Positions 1-7,725 of a stretch of 16,138 nt of DNA are shown in pieces. Under the pieces are notes generated by a model that made no database searches, had not been told where the DNA came from, and saw only the letters and a program-made list of their open reading frames with translations. Source of the stretch: an uncultured Marvinbryantia sp. (GTDB taxonomy: Bacteria; Bacillota; Clostridia; Lachnospirales; Lachnospiraceae). The translations under genes were made by a program, and so were the position numbers. Each line of letters begins with the position of its first letter. The stretch's first letter is position 1. The stretch is from contig CANQJX010000016.1 in assembly GCA_947624335.1 (NCBI GenBank), forward strand, positions 1-16,138. The letters run 5' to 3'.

Positions 1-804
1 CTGCAGTTCCAGAAGCGTGCTGGTATCGATATTGCTGATCCCATGGCCAAGCGCCCCAAAGCTGCCGTCCTCCTGAAGATAAGTGAGCGTACCGATTCCC
101 TGCGTATCGTCGCGGATCCAGATTCCCGCTTTTTGTTCGCCGGATCCGGTTTGTACCACCGGGACCAGAAGCTGCGTGCGTTCGCCTTTGCGCAGCACGG
201 TCAGTTCTACCTCGTCCCCCGCCGCATTGTTGATCTGCTCCACCACTTCTTCTTTTTTGGTTACGGGCACGCTGTTCACTTCCAGGATATAGTCGCCGGA
301 ATGGACGATATCCGCCCCCGGCTGCTGCGTAATGCCGTTCATGTCGCTTATTTCTCCGGTGCCGACAATCAAAACTCCCTCTGTTTTCATATAAATCCCA
401 ACGGGAACGCCGCTGGGTATAAGCTGCCGCCGTTCTACCACATCCACCTGAATCTCTTTGATGGGAACCACTCCAAGAAGGCTGCATTCCACCGTGTAAG
501 AATCCTGCGGCTCCAAAAGCGTATTCTCCGACGCGTTGAGATGCGGCGCTTCGGAACTGATATCATTTCCTCTTATATGAAGATTTTCACGCGGTATATC
601 GGACGGCCGCTGGCCGGACACTGCCTTTACTTCCTCCTCCAGCCATGCCGGCAGCGCCTGCTCCAGAAGTTTTTCCTGATCGCTGTCTTTTGCGACCAGC
701 AGATGATCCGGAATCTGTCCGAGCAGCGTAATCCATTCCAGCAGCGCCATGGCAAGCAGCAGCGCCGCAAGACACAGATAACCGCGCTTACGTCTGTTCT
801 TCAA
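1..804 (-). CDS. spoIVB: SpoIVB intramembrane-signalling serine protease, 3' part cut by window edge
   Basis: This is the N-terminal 268 codons of SpoIVB, the forespore-made serine peptidase (family S55) that in Bacillus crosses into the intermembrane space and triggers pro-sigma-K processing. Residues 8-30 are a hydrophobic signal/anchor segment after a KNRRKR positive start. Residues about 125-212 look like a PDZ domain (VGTGEISDMNGI, then GDYILEVNSVPV). The S55 domain begins after it with GIGTLTYL and FGALGHGI; His254 corresponds to the catalytic histidine. The catalytic Asp and Ser would lie beyond position 1, so completeness of the active site cannot be judged. I chose TTG at 804-802 as start: AAAGGA lies 10 bases upstream. 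An in-frame GTG at 813-811 is possible but abuts the AAAGGA too closely. The gene follows recN, as in Bacillus; spo0A would be expected next, outside the window. Confidence 0.95.
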   Translation of the reverse strand, partial: MKNRRKRGYLCLAALLLAMALLEWITLLGQIPDHLLVAKDSDQEKLLEQALPAWLEEEVKAVSGQRPSDIPRENLHIRGNDISSEAPHLNASENTLLEPQDSYTVECSLLGVVPIKEIQVDVVERRQLIPSGVPVGIYMKTEGVLIVGTGEISDMNGITQQPGADIVHSGDYILEVNSVPVTKKEEVVEQINNAAGDEVELTVLRKGERTQLLVPVVQTGSGEQKAGIWIRDDTQGIGTLTYLQEDGSFGALGHGISNIDTSTLLELQ

Positions 805-814
805 AATACTCACA

Positions 815-820
815 TCCTTT
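815..820 (-). promoter_or_regulatory. Ribosome binding site for spoIVB
   Basis: AAAGGA on the minus strand, 10 bases before the TTG codon at 804. The spacing is slightly long but far better than for the GTG at 813. The site is also complementary to the 3' arm of the upstream hairpin (see findings). Confidence 0.55.
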
Positions 821-842
821 CGCCAGAATTTTCTATACGATA

Positions 843-872
843 AAAGGACGATACCTTTCGGTACCATCCTTT
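843..872 (-). terminator. 13-bp hairpin between recN and spoIVB (possible terminator or leader structure)
   Basis: On the minus strand AAAGGATGGTACC, a GAAA tetraloop, then GGTATCGTCCTTT form a continuous 13-bp stem with two G-U pairs in RNA. Four T residues in a row close the 3' side (TTTT, 845-842), so the T tract is short for an intrinsic terminator. It could end recN transcripts, or act as a 5' leader structure of spoIVB, because it begins at the candidate sporulation promoter -10 element. Confidence 0.6.
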
Positions 873-901
873 AGTATGCGAGTATTCTTTCATTGTACTC
901 T
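872..901 (-). promoter_or_regulatory. Candidate sigma-G (or sigma-F) promoter of spoIVB
   Basis: The minus strand has CATACTA at 878-872, an exact match to the Bacillus sigma-G -10 consensus (CATWHTA). AGAGTA lies 17 bases upstream at 901-896 (4 of 6 matches to TGAATA), overlapping the recN stop codon. In Bacillus spoIVB is transcribed by sigma-F and sigma-G from just this intergenic position. The -10 is strong and the -35 is weak, so the call rests on motif plus synteny. Confidence 0.5.
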
Positions 902-2579
902 AGTATTTTTTTGTTGCCTCTGCCATTTCCTTCATTTCGCGCGCGCTTTGTAAGGTGATATCCGTAATTTTCGCACCACCCAAAATCCGCGCCAGTTCCT
1001 GCACGCGTTCCTCTTTGTTCAGTTCTCTGATCGTCGTTACGGCCGCGTCGTTTTCCCGCGTCTTTTCAATCCCGTAATGATGGTCCGCCATCGCCGCGAT
1101 CTGCGCCAGGTGCGTAATGCACAGGATCTGCCGGTTTGCTGCGATCAGGGCCATTTTTTCGGAAACCTTCTGCGCCGTTCTCCCGCTGATCCCCACGTCG
1201 ATCTCGTCAAAAATGAGCGTCGGAATATCGTCGCTTGCCGCAAGCACCGTCTTCACCGCCAGCATAATGCGGGAAAGTTCTCCGCCCGAAGCGACGTCCG
1301 CCAGCGGACGCATGGGCGAACCGGGATTCATGCAGATCATAAAGCAGACGTCGTCAAAGCCGTCCGCCCCCAGCGGCGCCGTCGGCTCTACGCAGACGTC
1401 AAATTTTGTTTCCAGAAAATTCAAATCCACAAGCTGTTCCGTAATTTCCCGCGCCAGCTTTTTGGCATACGTTTTGCGGATTTGGGATATCTTCTGCGCG
1501 TTCTGGCGCAATGCCGCCTCGCTTTGATGATAGTGTTTCTCCAAATCCGCAAGATATGTATCGTAATTTTCTAATTCCTGCAGGCGCTTTTCTTTTTCCT
1601 CCTGATACGCAAGAATCTCTTCCACCGTCGCGCCGTATTTGGATTTTAAGCGGTTGATCTGATCCAGGCGCTTTTCAATCTGCTCAAATTCCGCCTCCTC
1701 AAACGTCAGCCCGTCTAAATAAGAAGAAAGGCTTCGGTTAAAATCTGCGAGCAAATTTTCAATTTCGCTTAACTGCGTGGAAATTTCTTCCATCTCGCCG
1801 TCATATTCGGAAACGCCCAGTAGCTTTTGCAGGGCGGCCGATACGCAGTCCGCCGCGTTTGTCTGCCCCTGCGAAGTGAGCCGGTACGCTTCCGACGCCG
1901 CCGTCGCAATTTTTTTCGCGTTTGCCATTTTGCGGTAGCGCTGCTCCAGCTGCTCGTCCTCGCCGGCCTTTAAATGGCTGCCGCGGATCTCCTCTACTTC
2001 AAAGCCAAGAAAATCCGCTTCTTTTTTTCTTGCCGCCTCGTCCAGCATAGAAGATTCCATCCGCTTTTTGCAGTCCAGATATTCTTCGTAAAGGCGCGCG
2101 TTCTGTTTTTTTAAGCTGCCCAGTTCTTCCTGCGCGTATTCGTCCAAAATGCGCAGATGATTTTTTTTGTAAAGCAAAGACTGGTGTTCATGCTGTCCGT
2201 GAATATCAATCAGCAGGGACGCCAAATCGCGGATCACGGACACCGGAACCGTCTCGCCGTTTACTTTGCTGATGCTGCGCCCGTTTACAAGCCTGCGGCT
2301 TAAAATCACCTGATCTTCCTCCGGCGCGATTCCCAGCGCTTCTATCTTTTCCCGCAACGGCGCGCTTTCCACGGAAAATACCAGTTCTACCAGCGCCGTA
2401 TCCGCGTCTTCGCGCGCAAATCCCTTAAAGCTCTGCGTTCCCAGCGCCACATTGATCGAACCGATCAGAATGGATTTGCCCGCGCCCGTCTCCCCGGTCA
2501 GGATATTCAGACCGCCCGCGAAATCCACCTCCAGTTCGCGGATCAGCGCCATATTTTTTACATGTAAATTCAGTAACAT
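900..2579 (-). CDS. recN: DNA repair protein RecN
   Basis: RecN is an SMC-like ATPase acting in double-strand break repair by recombination. At 559 residues it has the family's usual length. Walker A is GETGAGKS (residues 29-36). The ABC signature ASGGELSRIMLAVK starts at about 430, and Walker B with its acidic residues is LIFDEIDVGISG (455-466), followed by a CITHLAQ motif. Between them residues about 150-370 are rich in E, K, Q and L, as expected for the coiled-coil arms. The ATG at 2579 lies 8 bases after the argR stop, with GGGAAAG between as a modest ribosome binding site, so translation is probably coupled to argR. I see no LexA-type SOS box close to the start; the argR coding sequence occupies that space. 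The gene is intact. Confidence 0.98.
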   Translation of the reverse strand: MLLNLHVKNMALIRELEVDFAGGLNILTGETGAGKSILIGSINVALGTQSFKGFAREDADTALVELVFSVESAPLREKIEALGIAPEEDQVILSRRLVNGRSISKVNGETVPVSVIRDLASLLIDIHGQHEHQSLLYKKNHLRILDEYAQEELGSLKKQNARLYEEYLDCKKRMESSMLDEAARKKEADFLGFEVEEIRGSHLKAGEDEQLEQRYRKMANAKKIATAASEAYRLTSQGQTNAADCVSAALQKLLGVSEYDGEMEEISTQLSEIENLLADFNRSLSSYLDGLTFEEAEFEQIEKRLDQINRLKSKYGATVEEILAYQEEKEKRLQELENYDTYLADLEKHYHQSEAALRQNAQKISQIRKTYAKKLAREITEQLVDLNFLETKFDVCVEPTAPLGADGFDDVCFMICMNPGSPMRPLADVASGGELSRIMLAVKTVLAASDDIPTLIFDEIDVGISGRTAQKVSEKMALIAANRQILCITHLAQIAAMADHHYGIEKTRENDAAVTTIRELNKEERVQELARILGGAKITDITLQSAREMKEMAEATKKY

Positions 2580-2587
2580 AGCTTTCC

Positions 2588-3037
2588 CTACTTTTCCAGA
2601 ATCCTGCGTATTTTATCCATCACAAGCAGCGTATCGTCCGCCGTGCGGATCGCGCACATGACCGTATCGTCTCCCGCAATGCACCCGGCGATCTGCTCCC
2701 AGTGCATGGCGTCCATCGCCGCCGCCACCGCCATCGCCATGCCGGCAACCGTGCGGATCACAAGGATATTCTGCGCCATATCCATAGATACAAAGCCGTC
2801 GCGCAGGACGCGCAGGTATTTTTCATCCAGCGCATTGCTGTGCGCGTCCATCACCGCGTATCTCTGCCGTCCGTCCACCGATATTTTGGTCAGCTTCAGT
2901 TCCCGGATGTCTCTGGAAACCGTCGCCTGCGTCACGCGGAATCCCGCGGCGGTCAGCCGGTCCGCCAGTTCTTCCTGCGTCTCGATCTCGTAACGGTTAA
3001 TCAGTTCCACTATCTTTGCGTGTCTCTCGATCTTCAT
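2588..3037 (-). CDS. argR: Arginine repressor ArgR/AhrC
   Basis: This is an arginine-responsive transcription factor, 149 residues, the normal family length. The N-terminal winged-helix domain (about 1-65) carries the DNA-binding motif QATVSRDIRELKL (37-49). The C-terminal oligomerisation and arginine-binding domain includes the IAGDDT segment (120-125), whose Asp residues contact arginine in known structures. The family represses arginine biosynthesis and activates catabolism. No arginine metabolism gene lies nearby, so this copy regulates at a distance; its place between nadK and recN is conserved synteny rather than a functional link. The ATG follows AGGGAGGA by 4 bases, and the gap to the nadK stop is 15 bases. 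Confidence 0.97.
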   Translation of the reverse strand: MKIERHAKIVELINRYEIETQEELADRLTAAGFRVTQATVSRDIRELKLTKISVDGRQRYAVMDAHSNALDEKYLRVLRDGFVSMDMAQNILVIRTVAGMAMAVAAAMDAMHWEQIAGCIAGDDTVMCAIRTADDTLLVMDKIRRILEK

Positions 3038-3052
3038 GGTGTCCTCCCTTTG

Positions 3053-3913
3053 TTACGCTCCGCTCATCTTGCGCCGCAGAATCTCCAAAAAGCTGATCTG
3101 GTCAATCTTGATGAACCGCACGGTGCTTGCCGACTTTTTCATCTCGATGTAGTCATGGCATTCCATTTTTACGGTAATATCGCCGTCAAACGTCGCTTCC
3201 GCCGTCTCGTCGGTGCCGGCGCGCTCCCCGATTTCCACTTTTACCGTTACGTCATCCGGCAGAATCACGCTGCGCGCCGTCAGCGTATGCGGCGCAATCG
3301 GCGTAACCAGGATCAGAGACGCCGCGGGAGATACGATGGGCCCGCCCACGGAAAGATTATAGCCCGTCGAACCGGTAGGCGTCCCGACGATAATGCCGTC
3401 CGCGCTGTAAGAATTCAAAAATCTTCCGTTTACGGAAATATGGAAATCCATGACCCGCAGTTTCCCGCTGCGCGCAATTACAATATCGTTCAGCGCAACG
3501 TCAGAGAGAATATTTTTCCCGCTGTGCCAGACGTCGCCGGAGAGCATCATGCGCTCCTCCGTGGCATATTCGTCCGCAACCAGCCTGCGCAAAGCGGATT
3601 CAATATCCTCCGCGCCGATCTCGGCAAGATAGCCCAGCGTCCCCAGATTAATTCCAAACAGCGGAATCCTGCGCTCTATCAGATCGCGCGAAGCGCGCAG
3701 CACCGTTCCGTCTCCGCCGAGTACAAGCACGCAGTCCGTTCCCGCAGGAATCGCGGCCGGGTTCGTATATTGGTAGCGCTGCTGCGGATCCTGCTGGGAA
3801 AATTCCTGGATCGTACATTCTTTTCCCATGTCCCGCAGCATTTTTTGGATCCGCTTTGCCACGGTAAGATCCGGATCCTTGATGTTATTTGCGATTACAA
3901 AAAAGTGATTCAT
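3053..3913 (-). CDS. nadK: NAD kinase
   Basis: The enzyme phosphorylates NAD to NADP with ATP or polyphosphate. At 286 residues the length is typical. The diagnostic motifs are in order: GGDGT (66-70), the NAD-binding LND (141-143), then ADGIIVGTPTGSTGY (171-185) and GGPIVSP (190-196). The start overlaps the tlyA stop by 4 bases (ATGA), a standard coupled junction. The tlyA-nadK-argR-recN order is common in Clostridia; in Bacillus subtilis nadK is not in this cluster. Nothing is missing or broken. Confidence 0.97.
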   Translation of the reverse strand: MNHFFVIANNIKDPDLTVAKRIQKMLRDMGKECTIQEFSQQDPQQRYQYTNPAAIPAGTDCVLVLGGDGTVLRASRDLIERRIPLFGINLGTLGYLAEIGAEDIESALRRLVADEYATEERMMLSGDVWHSGKNILSDVALNDIVIARSGKLRVMDFHISVNGRFLNSYSADGIIVGTPTGSTGYNLSVGGPIVSPAASLILVTPIAPHTLTARSVILPDDVTVKVEIGERAGTDETAEATFDGDITVKMECHDYIEMKKSASTVRFIKIDQISFLEILRRKMSGA

Positions 3914-4719
3914 TTTTCTTTTTCCGCCTTATCCAACGTTCTGTGCGCCCGCTCCACTACGCCGTCCACATCCGTTGGCGCGTCCGGCGCATTTTTCTTA
4001 AGGTGCAGCAGATATTCAATATTCCCCTCCGGTCCTTTTACCGGAGAAAACTCCAGTTCCTGTATTCCCAAGCCGATCTCTGACGCGTATGCGGCCACTT
4101 TGCGGATCACTTCCGCGTGGACGTGCGGGTCGCGCACCACGCCTTTTTTCCCCACCTTTTCTCTGCCCGCCTCAAACTGCGGCTTAATCAGGCAGACGAT
4201 CTCGCCCTCCTCCTTCAAAAGCGCCCGCACCGGGAGCAGTACTTTGGTCAGCGAGATAAACGATACGTCGATCGATGCAAAATCAAGCGGCTCTCCCACG
4301 TCTTTTTCCGTCACATAGCGAATATTGGTTTTTTCCATACAGATTACGCGCCCGTCCTGACGGAGTTTCCAGTCGAGCTGCCCGTATCCTACATCCACCG
4401 CATATACCTTTGCCGCTTTGTTTTGCAGCATGCAGTCGGTAAATCCGCCGGTGGACGCTCCCACGTCCATACAGGTTTTTCCCTCCAGGCAAAGCGAAAA
4501 GCACCGCACCGCTTTCTCCAGCTTTAATCCGCCCCTGCTCACATAGCGGAGCGCATTTTCTTTGACCGTAATCCGGGCCGTTTCCGGGAACATGGTTCCC
4601 GCCTTATCTTCGCGCACGCCGTTTACCAGCACGCTGCCCGCCATAATCATTGCCTTTGCCTTTTCTCTGGACGGCGCGAGCTGCCGCTGTACCATCAGGA
4701 TATCCAGTCTTTCTTTCAT
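3910..4719 (-). CDS. tlyA: TlyA-family rRNA 2'-O-methyltransferase (S4 plus FtsJ-like domains)
   Basis: This is a 269-residue fusion of an N-terminal S4 RNA-binding domain (about 1-60, RLDILMVQRQLAPSREKAKA) and an FtsJ/RrmJ-like SAM-dependent methyltransferase domain. The SAM motif is DVGASTGGFTD (85-95). The likely catalytic K-D-K residues are Lys67, Asp151 (in IDVSFIS) and Lys179 (in LIKPQFEAG). The C-terminal PVKGPEGNIEYLLHL segment is also typical. TlyA of mycobacteria methylates 16S and 23S rRNA cytidines and some homologues are described as hemolysins; which base this one modifies cannot be read from sequence. Its ATG lies 3 bases after the dxs stop, with GGGAGA inside the end of dxs as the ribosome binding site. 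Confidence 0.94.
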   Translation of the reverse strand: MKERLDILMVQRQLAPSREKAKAMIMAGSVLVNGVREDKAGTMFPETARITVKENALRYVSRGGLKLEKAVRCFSLCLEGKTCMDVGASTGGFTDCMLQNKAAKVYAVDVGYGQLDWKLRQDGRVICMEKTNIRYVTEKDVGEPLDFASIDVSFISLTKVLLPVRALLKEEGEIVCLIKPQFEAGREKVGKKGVVRDPHVHAEVIRKVAAYASEIGLGIQELEFSPVKGPEGNIEYLLHLKKNAPDAPTDVDGVVERAHRTLDKAEKEK

Positions 4720-4722
4720 CTT

Positions 4723-6588
4723 CTATCTCCCGATATATTCCGCCGCGATCCGCTTTACGATTGTCTCCGCGTCAATGCCGGTTTCTTCCCTGAGGATGTC
4801 CACGTTGCCATGCTCCACATAATCATCCGGCAGCGACACGTTGATGCAGCGCGTCCCGCTTCCGGTTTCGTTGAGGTAATCCAGCACCGCCTCGCCAAAA
4901 CCGCCGCTTTTCACATTTTCCTCCATTGTCACAAGAAGTTTATGCTCCGCTTGCAGCTTCTGCACCTGCTCCTCGTCGAACGGTTTGACGAATCTTGCGT
5001 TTACCAGGCTGCAGCCGTATCCCATGTCGCGCAGGCGCTCCCGTACTTCTACCGCCGTCCTTACCATGCTTCCGACCGCAAGGAGCGCAATTTCCGATTC
5101 CTCGTAAATCACCTCGCTCTTTCCATAACGGACGGGCGCGCGGAAGCGTTCCAGCCCGTCGTATGCCTCCCCGCGCGGATAACGCAGGGCAATCGGGCCG
5201 TCGTACGCCACCGCAAATTTCATCATATCGGAAAGTTCCCATTTATTCTTGGGCGCCATCACGCACATATTGGGAATCGACGACAGATAAGACAGGTCGA
5301 AAATCCCCTGATGGGTCTCGCCGTCGCTCCCCACCAGGCCGGCGCGGTCAATCGCAAATATGACATGCAGATTCTGTATGCAGACGTCATGCAGGATCTG
5401 ATCATAGGCCCGCTGCAAAAAGGAAGAATAGACGGCCACCACCGGTTTCAGTCCCGCCGCGGCAAGCCCCGCGGCAAACGTGACCGCATGCTGTTCCGCA
5501 ATGCCCACGTCGAAAAAGCGGTCGGGGAACATATTGCGGAAGCGCTTCAGCCCCGTACCGTCCGGCATCGCCGCCGTGATTGCCACCACATCCGGCTCCC
5601 GGTCTCCCATTTTGCGCATGACCGTAGAAAAAATGTCCGTATAGTTCGCTTTGACGCGCTTTTTCTTTGGCAGGCCCGTCTCGATCTCAAAAGGCTCCGC
5701 GCCGTGGAATCTTGCCGGATGGCGCATGGCGGGTTCGTATCCCCTGCCTTTTTGCGTACAGACGTGCAGCAGCACGGCGCCTTTTACCTTCTTTGCCTCG
5801 CGCAGCGTCCTGGTAAGCTGGTCGATGTTGTGCCCGTCCACCGGGCCAAGGTAGGTAAGCCCCATCTCTTCAAACAGCATGCCGGGAATCAAAAACTGCT
5901 TAATGCCGTTTTTGGTGCGGCGCACGCCGCGGATAATATTTTCGCCGTAGACCGGTATCTTGTCGAGAATGTTTTCCACCCCCGCTTTCAGGTTCATATA
6001 GCCTTCCTTCGTGCGGACGGTGTTCAGATACGCCGACAGCCCTCCCACATTTTCGGAAATCGACATATTATTATCGTTTAATACAATGATAAAGTTGGTA
6101 TTCAGCCTTGCGGCGTTGTTCATGGCCTCCCACGCCATTCCGCCTGTGAGGGCGCCGTCGCCGATAACCGAAACCACATAGTAGTCTTCTTTGCGCAAAT
6201 CGCGCGCCATGGCATAGCCCAGCCCCGCCGAGACAGAAGTGGAACTGTGCCCGGTATCAAACGCGTCGCAGTCGCTCTCCTTGCGTTTGGGAAATCCGCT
6301 GATGCCGCCGTATTTGCGCAGCTTGTCAAAGCCGTCCCTGCGCCCGGTGAGCAGTTTGTGGGTATAGGACTGGTGCCCCACGTCCCAGATGATTTTATCC
6401 GCCGGCAGATCAAAGCTCAGATGAAGCGCCATCGTAAGCTCCACCACGCCCAGGTTCGAGGCGAGATGCCCGCCGTTCTCGCTGATTTTCTCAATCAGAA
6501 AAGTCCGGATCTCTTCCGCGAGTTCCGGCAGTTCCTGCCGCGCAATCTCTTTGATGTCATTTTCTTTTTGTATTCTTTCCAGAATCAT
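4723..6588 (-). CDS. dxs: 1-deoxy-D-xylulose-5-phosphate synthase
   Basis: This thiamine-diphosphate enzyme condenses pyruvate and glyceraldehyde 3-phosphate, the first step of the MEP isoprenoid pathway, and also feeds thiamine and pyridoxal synthesis. It has 621 residues, the normal length. The N-terminal ThDP domain has HLASNLG (41-47), WDVGHQ (68-73), GDGALTGG (143-150) and ND..N (171-174). The pyrimidine-binding domain has DVGIAEQHAVTFAAGLA with the catalytic Glu, and DRAGLVGSDGETHQG. The C-terminal transketolase domain follows ALRYPRGE. The ATG at 6588 lies 11 bases after the ispA stop with GGGTGA in the gap. Adjacent ispA uses products of the same pathway, so the pair is functionally linked. 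Confidence 0.98.
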   Translation of the reverse strand: MILERIQKENDIKEIARQELPELAEEIRTFLIEKISENGGHLASNLGVVELTMALHLSFDLPADKIIWDVGHQSYTHKLLTGRRDGFDKLRKYGGISGFPKRKESDCDAFDTGHSSTSVSAGLGYAMARDLRKEDYYVVSVIGDGALTGGMAWEAMNNAARLNTNFIIVLNDNNMSISENVGGLSAYLNTVRTKEGYMNLKAGVENILDKIPVYGENIIRGVRRTKNGIKQFLIPGMLFEEMGLTYLGPVDGHNIDQLTRTLREAKKVKGAVLLHVCTQKGRGYEPAMRHPARFHGAEPFEIETGLPKKKRVKANYTDIFSTVMRKMGDREPDVVAITAAMPDGTGLKRFRNMFPDRFFDVGIAEQHAVTFAAGLAAAGLKPVVAVYSSFLQRAYDQILHDVCIQNLHVIFAIDRAGLVGSDGETHQGIFDLSYLSSIPNMCVMAPKNKWELSDMMKFAVAYDGPIALRYPRGEAYDGLERFRAPVRYGKSEVIYEESEIALLAVGSMVRTAVEVRERLRDMGYGCSLVNARFVKPFDEEQVQKLQAEHKLLVTMEENVKSGGFGEAVLDYLNETGSGTRCINVSLPDDYVEHGNVDILREETGIDAETIVKRIAAEYIGR

Positions 6589-6599
6589 TTTATCACCCG

Positions 6600-7487
6600 T
6601 TAATATCTGCGGCTGATCAGGGAGCGGATCAGTTCCTCCAGAAATTCGTTTTTCCCGTCAAAAGAAGCAAGCGTTTCCACAGCGCGTCCGGAAAGCCGCG
6701 CCACTTCCGCTTTTGCCGTCTCCATGCCGTGCGCCGTCACATAGGTTGTCTTCTGGTTGCGCTCGTCGCTGCCCGTGGGTTTGCCCAGTTCCTCCCGCGA
6801 ACTTATCACGTCCAGAATATCATCCTGAATCTGAAACGCAAGCCCGATATCCGCCGCCGCCTGTTCCATCCGCTTACATTCCGCGTCCGGCGCGCCCGCC
6901 AGTATCGCTCCGATCATCATGGACGCCTCTATCAGCGCGCCCGTTTTTAAGCGGTAAATAAAATCCAGTTGTTCCGCATCTACCGCGTTTCCCGCCGCCT
7001 GCACGTCCGCACACTGGCCGCCCAGCATACCGTAAATTCCCGTTTTCTGCGCCAGGACCTGCAGCGCTCTTACGATCCCGGCGTTTTGCGGTTCGATTGC
7101 AAACGCGCGGAATGCCGTTTCGTAAGCATAGTTCAAAAGCGCGTCCCCGGCAAGAACGGCAAGCGCTTCGCCGTAAACAATATGCGTGGTCTTTTTCCCT
7201 CTGCGGTACTCGTCGTTATCGATCGCGGGCAGGTCGTCATGGATCAGCGAATGTGTATGTATCATCTCTATCGCCGCCATAAACGGCTCCACAACCGCGC
7301 CCTCGCCGCCGAACAGCCGGTATGTCTCCCACATAAAAAGCGGGCGCAGGCGTTTCCCTCCGGCAGTCATGCTGTAATTCATGGCCTGCGCAAGCTGCTT
7401 CTGATAACCCTGCGTTTGGGGAAGATAGCGGTATATGATTTCCTGCACCGCGCCGACGCGCGCTTCCAGTTCTTCTTTAAAAATCAC
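6600..7487 (-). CDS. ispA: Farnesyl/geranyl diphosphate synthase (short-chain polyprenyl synthase)
   Basis: This trans-prenyltransferase joins isopentenyl diphosphate with dimethylallyl and geranyl diphosphate. The Mg-binding motifs are DDLPAID (84-90, with NDEYRRGK after it) and DDILD (222-226); GGKRLRP (43-49) is the diphosphate-binding start. I place the start at GTG 7487, giving 295 residues beginning IFKEELEARV after the initiator. AAGGTGG lies 5 bases upstream, and clostridial relatives I recall begin at the same point with an FKEEL-like sequence. An in-frame ATG at 7505 would add six residues but has no good ribosome binding site. The open frame continues further up to 7652, inside xseB, and that extension is unlikely to be real. 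The start overlaps xseB by 11 bases. Product length (C10, C15 or C20) is not certain; C15 is the usual role. Confidence 0.95.
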   Translation of the reverse strand: MIFKEELEARVGAVQEIIYRYLPQTQGYQKQLAQAMNYSMTAGGKRLRPLFMWETYRLFGGEGAVVEPFMAAIEMIHTHSLIHDDLPAIDNDEYRRGKKTTHIVYGEALAVLAGDALLNYAYETAFRAFAIEPQNAGIVRALQVLAQKTGIYGMLGGQCADVQAAGNAVDAEQLDFIYRLKTGALIEASMMIGAILAGAPDAECKRMEQAAADIGLAFQIQDDILDVISSREELGKPTGSDERNQKTTYVTAHGMETAKAEVARLSGRAVETLASFDGKNEFLEELIRSLISRRY

Positions 7488-7713
7488 GGAATCCACCTTC
7501 TTCATCAATGATCTGCATTTTCTTTTCCACGCGGTCGATTTTCTGGTTGCACTGTTTGAGCAGTTCCATTCCCTGCTGATATGCCCGGAACGATTCTTCC
7601 AGCGTGATCTCCCGGCTCTCAAGCCTTTCCAGAACCCCGTCCAGTTCCGCAAACGATTCTTCCAGTGTCCGTTCTTTTGCTTCCTGTTCTTTTGCTTCCT
7701 GTTCTTTTCCCAT
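7477..7713 (-). CDS. xseB: Exodeoxyribonuclease VII small subunit
   Basis: This is the small subunit of exonuclease VII, which binds the C-terminal helices of XseA and is needed for its single-strand nuclease activity. It has 78 residues, the usual size. The core has the family's helical hairpin: TLEESFAELDGVLERLES, then ITLEESFRAYQQGMELLKQC. The first 13 residues are an extra low-complexity head, KEQEAKEQEAKE, encoded by an exact 15-base tandem repeat. The ATG at 7713 is preceded by ACGGAGGTG with 4 bases between. It lies 12 bases after the xseA stop. The 3' end overlaps ispA. Confidence 0.96.
   Translation of the reverse strand: MGKEQEAKEQEAKERTLEESFAELDGVLERLESREITLEESFRAYQQGMELLKQCNQKIDRVEKKMQIIDEEGGFRDF
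7493..7499 (-). promoter_or_regulatory. Ribosome binding site deciding the ispA GTG start
   Basis: AAGGTGG on the minus strand, 5 bases before GTG 7487, inside the last codons of xseB. No comparable purine tract precedes the ATG at 7505, so the site favours the GTG start. Confidence 0.6.
7672..7707 (-). repeat. 15-base in-frame tandem repeat at the 5' end of xseB
   Basis: Two exact copies of AAAGAACAGGAAGCA (7707-7693 and 7692-7678) followed by a partial third copy AAAGAA. The repeat encodes KEQEA-KEQEA-KE. Slippage would change the protein by whole five-residue steps without a frameshift. Confidence 0.9.
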
Positions 7714-7725
7714 TGCGCACCTCCG

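Noticed and set aside
43..843. Plus-strand open frame of 266 codons opposite spoIVB
   Set aside because: The minus strand encodes a clear SpoIVB with PDZ and GHGI motifs in the same stretch; the plus frame is low-quality antisense.
2702..4318. Plus-strand open frame of 538 codons across argR, nadK and tlyA
   Set aside because: It is antisense to three intact genes with clear family motifs, shows no recognisable domain, is rich in His and Arg as expected for an antisense frame, and has no ribosome binding context.
4810..6081. Plus-strand open frame of 423 codons inside dxs
   Set aside because: Antisense to the conserved dxs gene, with no family similarity; it is explained by the GC-rich codon usage of the real gene.
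7253..7264. Sigma-E-like -10 (CATACACA on the minus strand) inside ispA
   Set aside because: No -35 element at the required spacing, and a mother-cell promoter within ispA has no support.
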